Assembly: GCA_022360315.1 (NCBI GenBank)
Contig: JAKSDA010000008.1
Span: 1 to 42,061 of the forward strand
Length of the DNA: 42,061 nucleotides
From: Pseudomonadota bacterium
Lineage (GTDB): Bacteria > Myxococcota_A > Polyangia > Haliangiales > Haliangiaceae
Direction of reading: 5' to 3'
The position numbers and the translations under genes are program-made. The notes under the pieces are model-generated. The model made no database searches. It worked only from the letters and a program-made list of their open reading frames with translations, and had not been told where the DNA came from. Numbering within the stretch: position 1 is the stretch's first letter; every line of letters starts with the position of its first letter. Positions 36,790 to 42,061 of this stretch are shown here, piece by piece.

Positions 36790-37007
36790 CGATTTTCTCC
36801 TCGTGGGGAACAATCGTACACCGGACGGCTGGACAGCTCGATGCCTCAGCTGGCAAATCGTCCCCCCCGGGGCGCGAGAAGCGATCCCGACCCCCCGCGG
36901 ATGCCCCGCAGATGCGTCCGCGAACAGGAGTATGTCCGGGCATTACAGCCCGGCAGCGGCGGTTTTTTGTCGGCCATGAATGCGCGGCGATTATTCCTCC
37001 GCGACGA

Positions 37008-37523
<516 letters not shown>

Positions 37524-37563
37524 CTACCTGGACACTCTTCCATCGGACACGTTTTCCTTCGCA

Positions 37564-37582
37564 CCCTAACTCAGTGTTAGGG
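37564..37582. promoter_or_regulatory. Perfect inverted repeat CCCTAAC-TCAGT-GTTAGGG
   Basis: Arms 37564-37570 and 37576-37582 are perfectly complementary around a 5-base centre, 41 bases upstream of the XRE regulator start. Size, symmetry and position suit an operator bound by a dimeric HTH regulator, most simply the adjacent XRE protein itself. Confidence 0.5.
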
Positions 37583-37786
37583 CAAGAGAGATAAGACCTA
37601 TCTGCGCAGGAGAACAGGAACCGGGCGTTCAGGTTCTTTCCACTGAACTTTTGCGTGTTCTGACCGGGCTGCGGATTTGCCGGCAGATTTGCCACGGCGA
37701 GCGGATTAGACGGGCGAATTACTCGCGCACGGGGCGCGTAGTACGCTGCTGCGGCTTGTATTTTGGCTGTTTGAAGAGCGCGCGTG

Positions 37787-38941
37787 TCACCGCGCTGAGT
37801 GCCGGTCTGACCACACGGCGAGCAGATCATCAAACACGCGTGCGCTATTGCAGAAGCCTGCGAAGTGGCCGAGCCCGGTCAACACGAAAAGGCGGCTATC
37901 GGGAACGAGTGCGGCGAGGTGCTTTGCGTGGTCGAGTGGAACGATCGGATCGGCTTCGCCGTGCCACAGGCGGATGGGCAACCGAATGTTGCGGGGGGAG
38001 AACTGCCAGGGCCGGCTCAACAGTGCCAGATCGTCCACAGCGCCGCGCAGGCCCCCACTCATGGCGATGAGCAGATCGGCGGTGAAAGCGGCCCGCATAT
38101 CGGGACGCTCCAGTACTTCGCGGTCGATGCGGGCACCGTAGCGGGCATATACATCGAAGAGCGGCGAGCACCATGGACGGAGCAGTTGTGCGGCGGTGTT
38201 GACCATGGTGCCGAGGGGGCGGCGTGCGATGGTCAGGGCGCGTGCAGTGCCGGACAAAAGGGCTGGATATCCCGGAGCCCGTTCTTGTCCGGCAGTGGGG
38301 CCGATGCCGCCGAGCGAAGCGCCCACGACCATGCGATCGCGGAGTTCGTGGGCGCACGCCAGGACATAGGGGCCACCACCGGACAGGCCCACAGCGGCAA
38401 AGCGTTCTATGGCCAGCGCGTCTGCGCATTGCTCGATATCTGTTGCCCATGACAACAGGGTTCGCCGCGGTGTGTGTGACGAACCGCCGGTACCCGGTCG
38501 GTCGACGCTGATGATGCGCACTCCGCGCTGACGTGCCAACTCGGGCGCTTCCGGGGGGATCTGCAGGCGGGCTCCGGGTGTGCCATGAAACCAGAACACC
38601 GGTATACCGTGACGGTCGCCAAACTCTGCGACCGCGAGTTGCCGGTTGGTGTGAAGAGCGATGGCTACATCGCGATAGGGTATAGGATTCGCCTCGGGAT
38701 GCTGGTCTGATCGGAGTCGCCTGCCTGAATTTCGCCGTCCGGGCACGTAGCGGGCCAGCCGGGCAGAGACAGCTGAAAGCGAGGCGCGGACCCGTTGTGA
38801 GCCGCCCGCGATATACGCGTCCGGGGTATTTGCGCCCCGAGTATCCGAACCGGGTATATTCGAGCCGGGCATGTCCGGGTCTGGAGTATCGGCGTCCGTT
38901 ATGTCGGCGCCTGGTATGTTCGATCGATTGCGGCTGGGCAT
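37787..38941 (-). CDS. Alpha/beta hydrolase with pentapeptide-repeat-like N-terminus
   Basis: A 384-residue protein as read from the ATG at 38941. The hydrolase domain (about 88-384) has the oxyanion FHGTPGARL, the nucleophile Ser187 in GLSGGGPYV, Asp331 in HGEADPIVP and His359 in GLGHFAG. The triad is complete; the substrate is unknown. Residues about 4-45 are a repeat with Asp or Asn every fifth position (ADITD ADTPD PDMPG SNIPG SDTRG ANTPD), resembling A(D/N)Lxx pentapeptide repeats, encoded by a 15-bp minisatellite (38811-38930). It is unclear whether the real start lies downstream of it. A basic linker (about 50-80) joins the two parts. Confidence 0.8.
   Translation of the reverse strand: MPSRNRSNIPGADITDADTPDPDMPGSNIPGSDTRGANTPDAYIAGGSQRVRASLSAVSARLARYVPGRRNSGRRLRSDQHPEANPIPYRDVAIALHTNRQLAVAEFGDRHGIPVFWFHGTPGARLQIPPEAPELARQRGVRIISVDRPGTGGSSHTPRRTLLSWATDIEQCADALAIERFAAVGLSGGGPYVLACAHELRDRMVVGASLGGIGPTAGQERAPGYPALLSGTARALTIARRPLGTMVNTAAQLLRPWCSPLFDVYARYGARIDREVLERPDMRAAFTADLLIAMSGGLRGAVDDLALLSRPWQFSPRNIRLPIRLWHGEADPIVPLDHAKHLAALVPDSRLFVLTGLGHFAGFCNSARVFDDLLAVWSDRHSAR
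38811..38930. repeat. 15-bp minisatellite, eight units
   Basis: Eight diverged 15-base units in exact register (starts at 38811, 38826, 38841, 38856, 38871, 38886, 38901, 38916) with a pattern like GTATCCGAACCGGGT. They lie at the 5' end of the alpha/beta hydrolase frame and, being a multiple of three, keep the frame open. Confidence 0.8.
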
Positions 38942-39007
38942 GGCAAATCACGGCGTCGAGTGGGTGGTGCGGAGTGAATTTATCATCGACAGTGGGCCAC
39001 CGATACG

Positions 39008-39865
39008 CTATCCCGAGCCGTACATTGTGCCGACGCCGCCGCTGGCCACGGCCCAGAAGGCGAGGAGAATTGCCAGATCGACCAGGGCGCGTCTGGTCCC
39101 GGTCTCCGGGATGACCAACCCGTATGTCTCGGCGACGAACCGGAAGTTGCGCAGCACGCGGACGACTCCGCTCCGGTGTATGTGGCCATGCCAGTACACC
39201 ACCCGCGAGACCAGGATATCCTGGTGTCGGCGCAAGAATTCGCCCATGGAGAGGGCATTGTTCGTGCGTCCCGAGCGGGGCTTACAGATCTGCATCAAGT
39301 CTTCCAGATAGGCGTCCCAGTGTTTTGCCAGCCCTGCGTTTTCCGGGCGGCGCAAGAAGCGGGCGCGTTTCACTGAGAACATGGCCTTGACCGGTACACG
39401 AAACCGTGGTTTGACCGGGTGCATATCGTAGAGTGGCGTGGGTTGCTCGTCGTCGTTTCGGTATTCGAGATATTGCCAGCGGTTGCGCAGCCGTGGCCAT
39501 TCCATGACCTGCAGTACTGGCTCGTGGCGCGAGTCGAGGATCACGAATCGTTCCCGTTCGTGTCTGACCACAGTGATCCAGTGATCCCATTCATCCACGC
39601 AGAGGATCGCCGGCAAGTGGTTACCCACGTGGCGGACCAGGGCGATCCGGGCTCGTTCTGCGTTGGTGCGGCGTACGAGCGGCAGATCGCAGCCAAAATG
39701 TCGAGCTGCCCGGGCCAATTTGGCCTCGTTGGTTCCGGACCACCAATGAGGATGGGCCACGCGAGAAATCGCGTTTTCATCGGCTGGTTGCCCAATGGCT
39801 ACAAGCGCGTGTTTGAGGGCGAACGGCCCGCAGCTCCATTCATTTGGCTGCCGGTAGAAACCCAT
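39008..39865 (-). CDS. C39-like papain-fold cysteine peptidase
   Basis: A 285-residue protein with a C39-type cysteine peptidase domain at its N-terminus: QPNEWSCGPFALKHAL (nucleophile Cys12), DEWDHWITVV (His95) and VILDSR (Asp111). In ABC peptide exporters this fold cuts after double-glycine leaders, but here no ABC transporter is attached. The remaining residues (about 120-260) are basic and not recognised. The last 23 residues (ALVDLAILLAFWAVASGG) are hydrophobic and could anchor it in a membrane. It is divergent from an ATP-grasp ligase with only 60 bases between chosen starts, which suggests a shared job in making or trimming a peptide bond. The start ATG 39865 places the Cys motif at the extreme N-terminus. 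Confidence 0.82.
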   Translation of the reverse strand: MGFYRQPNEWSCGPFALKHALVAIGQPADENAISRVAHPHWWSGTNEAKLARAARHFGCDLPLVRRTNAERARIALVRHVGNHLPAILCVDEWDHWITVVRHERERFVILDSRHEPVLQVMEWPRLRNRWQYLEYRNDDEQPTPLYDMHPVKPRFRVPVKAMFSVKRARFLRRPENAGLAKHWDAYLEDLMQICKPRSGRTNNALSMGEFLRRHQDILVSRVVYWHGHIHRSGVVRVLRNFRFVAETYGLVIPETGTRRALVDLAILLAFWAVASGGVGTMYGSG

Positions 39866-39925
39866 CCCCGTAAAACCACATTACGAACCTGACATCGGTT
39901 GAACAAGATCAATTCTTCACCGAAG

Positions 39926-41854
39926 ATGCCGGCGATGCTCCGCGGAAACGTTCTTGTGTTGTGGAACCAGGTCGAAGAAGACATTTACGAGCAATGGCGT
40001 GCCGAAGGTCCCAGGCCCATGGCCTGGGACCCCCAGCGACTCGTGCCTGACGTCGGCACGGTTGCCGAGGAGATGGAGGCATTGCTAAAGGGCATACGCG
40101 GGTGTGGTTACAGCGTTCGGGTGATCAACATAGAGGACGAGCTCGAGCGAATCATCTCGGCTATTCGTCTATACCGGCCCGATGTGGTTCTGAACCTGGT
40201 CGAGTTTTTCAACGACGACTCCAGCCAGGAGGCGTACATTGCGGGATTATTCGAGCTCATGGGTGTGTCCTACACCGGCAATACGCCCATAAACCTCTCC
40301 ACGTGTCAGAACAAGTACCGGACCAAGGTCATTCTCGAGGCCGCTGGTCTTCCCACGTCGCCGTATTTCCTGGTCGAGCGAGCGCCGGTGCCAATCGATC
40401 ACGAGCTGGAGTTTCCGCTCATTGTCAAGCCGGCGTTAGAAGACGCTTCGGGGGGGATCGAGCCGGCCTCTGTGGTGCATGATCAAGCTCAGCTCGAGGA
40501 CCGGGTGCGGCGTGTATTAAAGGAGTATCAGATGCCCATATTGGTGGAGGAGTACGTGGACGGCCGTGAGATTCACGCGGCGCTTTTGGGCAATGATCCT
40601 CCTGAGGTATTGCCGTTATTCGAGATGGAGTTCGACGATTCCGAGTTCAACCCCGAGGACGAATGGCGGCCGCAGATCATTTCGTACCGGGCCAAGTGGG
40701 ACCCACACAGCCCGGAGTTTTACTCGATGGATTCGGAGTGTCCGGCTCGGGATTTAGACGAGGAGATCGAGGTTTACATCCGGGATATTGCCAGACGTGC
40801 GTTTTTTGCGATGGGTTGTCGGGACTACGCCCGCATCGACATGAGATTGGATGAAGAAGACGGCGAGGTATACATTTTGGAGGTCAACCCCAATCCCGAT
40901 CTATCCGACGGTGCGGCGTACATGCAGTGTGCCACGGCCGGCAATCGCACATTTGGGCAGACGTTGGGTGAGATTATCGAGATGGCGATGGAGCGATCTC
41001 GCAAGGCAGCCATTTTCGATCCTGCTCGAGCCGGGCTGCCGACGGATCATTTGATGCGCGAATGGGTGATAAGCCAGCGTCGAGGCCAGCGTACGACTTT
41101 ACAGCTCGACGGCACGCAGGTATCCGAGCAGGCGGGCCCGAGCGGCGAGGCCGGGGGGCCGGATGTATTGGATGCTGGAGTTGCGTTAAACTCAGCTGAT
41201 TCAGGACAGCGAGGAAACCTGGCAGAGGGGGAGGGGGAGGGGTCTTGGGTGTCCGGCGATGCGGGTGAGCGAGTCGCCACGGCGGCTGGTCGTGTTTCGG
41301 CGCTTGAGGCGGGCAGCCGGGCGGCCTCACGAGTTGATGCAGCGGCCTTTTCGACGTCGGAGGATTTGAAGTCCAAAGGTCGCGGGGCATCGCGAGAACC
41401 CGATGCGGACCGTTTGGCGGCGGAATCATCGAAGCCTGGGGTTCGCAGAAAGCCCACTCCGGTTCGATCTGGGGCAGCTTCATCGAAGCCCAAGCGGCGC
41501 CGGCGGAGGGATGCGTCCAGTTCGGAGGGTTCCGAGGTGGCAGCCGAGAAGTCTGCTGGGCGCAGACAGCGCGAAGCGCGTCGGGGGGGGGGTGCAGCCC
41601 GGTCGGAGGCAGAGGATTCGAAGCCCGGGGCGACTGGAGAGTCGGCTGCGGCCCACGTTGCTGCAGCGGCGAATCGGCCTGACAGCGGCGGATCACCCCG
41701 CGGCGACACTTCCCATTCCAGTGCGGCCCGTAAGCGGTCGGAGATTGCGTCATCTGGGGCGCGAAAGGAGTTTTCCCGGTCGGCTGATGCCAAGCAGAGT
41801 GCGGAGTCCAGTGTCGAGCCAACGCAGCAAGATGCGGCGCATCACAGATCGTGA
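39926..41854 (+). CDS. ATP-grasp ligase (D-Ala-D-Ala ligase-like) with long low-complexity tail
   Basis: A 642-residue protein. Residues about 8-365 are an ATP-grasp ligase: VVLNLVEFFNDDSSQEAY and GVSYTGNTPINLSTCQNKYR (pre-ATP-grasp), FPLIVKPALEDASGGI (ATP-binding lysine Lys168), ILVEEYVDGREIHAALL and RIDMRLDEEDGEVYILEVNP, with the metal ligands Glu319 and Asn321. It is closest to the D-alanine-D-alanine ligase group but has no ddl or mur neighbours. Residues about 395-642 are a Ser/Ala/Gly/Arg/Lys-rich tail without a fold; a run of ten G (41583-41592) inside it encodes three glycines. The start is uncertain: ATG 39926, or TTG 39899. Divergent C39-like peptidase gene next door. Confidence 0.85.
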   Translation: MPAMLRGNVLVLWNQVEEDIYEQWRAEGPRPMAWDPQRLVPDVGTVAEEMEALLKGIRGCGYSVRVINIEDELERIISAIRLYRPDVVLNLVEFFNDDSSQEAYIAGLFELMGVSYTGNTPINLSTCQNKYRTKVILEAAGLPTSPYFLVERAPVPIDHELEFPLIVKPALEDASGGIEPASVVHDQAQLEDRVRRVLKEYQMPILVEEYVDGREIHAALLGNDPPEVLPLFEMEFDDSEFNPEDEWRPQIISYRAKWDPHSPEFYSMDSECPARDLDEEIEVYIRDIARRAFFAMGCRDYARIDMRLDEEDGEVYILEVNPNPDLSDGAAYMQCATAGNRTFGQTLGEIIEMAMERSRKAAIFDPARAGLPTDHLMREWVISQRRGQRTTLQLDGTQVSEQAGPSGEAGGPDVLDAGVALNSADSGQRGNLAEGEGEGSWVSGDAGERVATAAGRVSALEAGSRAASRVDAAAFSTSEDLKSKGRGASREPDADRLAAESSKPGVRRKPTPVRSGAASSKPKRRRRRDASSSEGSEVAAEKSAGRRQREARRGGGAARSEAEDSKPGATGESAAAHVAAAANRPDSGGSPRGDTSHSSAARKRSEIASSGARKEFSRSADAKQSAESSVEPTQQDAAHHRS

Positions 41855-41927
41855 GCAGCGATGATCACGATCGCCAGCAACCACCGACTCGGCAGTGTAT
41901 CTTCCCATCTAAACTGCCCCAACCTTC

Positions 41928-41958
41928 TTGACACGACTGCGTCACTCGCCCACATAAT
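41928..41958 (+). promoter_or_regulatory. Promoter for tRNA-Asn
   Basis: TTGACA (41928-41933) followed by CATAAT (41953-41958) with a 19-base spacer, ending 29 bases before the tRNA. The -35 is perfect and the -10 matches 5 of 6; the spacer is slightly long. Confidence 0.5.
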
Positions 41959-41987
41959 TGCTTCCCCTATAAATCATCACGGAATAT

Positions 41988-42060
<73 letters not shown>

Positions 42061-42061
42061 C

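Noticed and set aside
36936..36968. Hairpin CCGGGC-ATTACA-GCCCGG followed by TTTTTT, like a rho-independent terminator
   Set aside because: The T-run is on the plus strand and 9 bases from the stem, while both flanking genes are on the minus strand; no transcript for it to end is apparent.
39008..39865. Bacteriocin exporter
   Set aside because: A C39 domain alone is present; there are no ABC transporter segments or double-glycine leader peptide nearby.

Overview
The window is a GC-rich, densely coded chromosomal segment from a Gram-negative bacterium. My best inference is a Myxococcota/deltaproteobacterium-like organism. Supporting signs are an rpsP-khpA-rimM-trmD-rplS-yraN block with a SPOUT methyltransferase fused to TrmD, a multiheme lipoprotein, a proteobacterial-type MetRS, a small outer-membrane barrel, a hybrid histidine kinase and PP2C signalling, and two Uma2-type genes. 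Taxonomy is inferred from gene content only.

Layout. 1-3.1 kb: a Uma2-family gene whose 3' end lies inside a 36-bp direct repeat, then a minus-strand lipoprotein with a degenerate phosphoesterase-like domain and four haem-binding sites. 3.1-6.7 kb: the S16/L19 ribosomal operon behind a good sigma-70-type promoter. 6.6-10.9 kb: divergent M20 and S9 peptidases and a lone receiver protein. 11.0-13.4 kb: a translationally coupled kinase plus PLP-dependent phospho-lyase pair resembling the hydroxylysine or phosphoethanolamine degradation enzymes. 13.7-17.2 kb: a membrane hybrid histidine kinase and an outer-membrane barrel, separated by an unusually AT-rich gap. 17.3-23.6 kb: metG and glnE on the minus strand, dnaJ divergent. 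23.7-28.9 kb: a small GIY-YIG-like protein, an orphan beta-class DNA methyltransferase, a PP2C phosphatase with a long basic tail, a second Uma2-like gene and an Rsm22/METTL17-type protein. 29.1-31.9 kb: a dienelactone-hydrolase-family protein and htpG.

31.9-36.8 kb: two different families of tandem repeats fill the gap after htpG. They are followed by a compact minus-strand F420 block: an LLM-type flavin/F420 oxidoreductase, an F420:NADP reductase (npdG), then cofE, cofD and cofC, with 4-bp overlaps inside each sub-operon. These genes cover the late steps of F420 synthesis and its reduction and use. The FO synthase genes (cofG/cofH or fbiC) are not in the window. CofE has no fused FbiB-type reductase domain, so the identity of the three-carbon precursor is open.

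37.0-42.1 kb: an XRE regulator with a perfect inverted repeat upstream, an alpha/beta hydrolase whose N-terminus is encoded by a 15-bp minisatellite that reads as pentapeptide-like repeats, and a divergent pair formed by a C39-like cysteine peptidase and an ATP-grasp ligase with a 240-residue low-complexity tail containing a G10 tract. A tRNA-Asn ends the window. The peptidase/ligase pair, the htpG-cofC repeat locus and the F420 block are the most interesting parts. No CRISPR array, insertion sequence or prophage was recognised.
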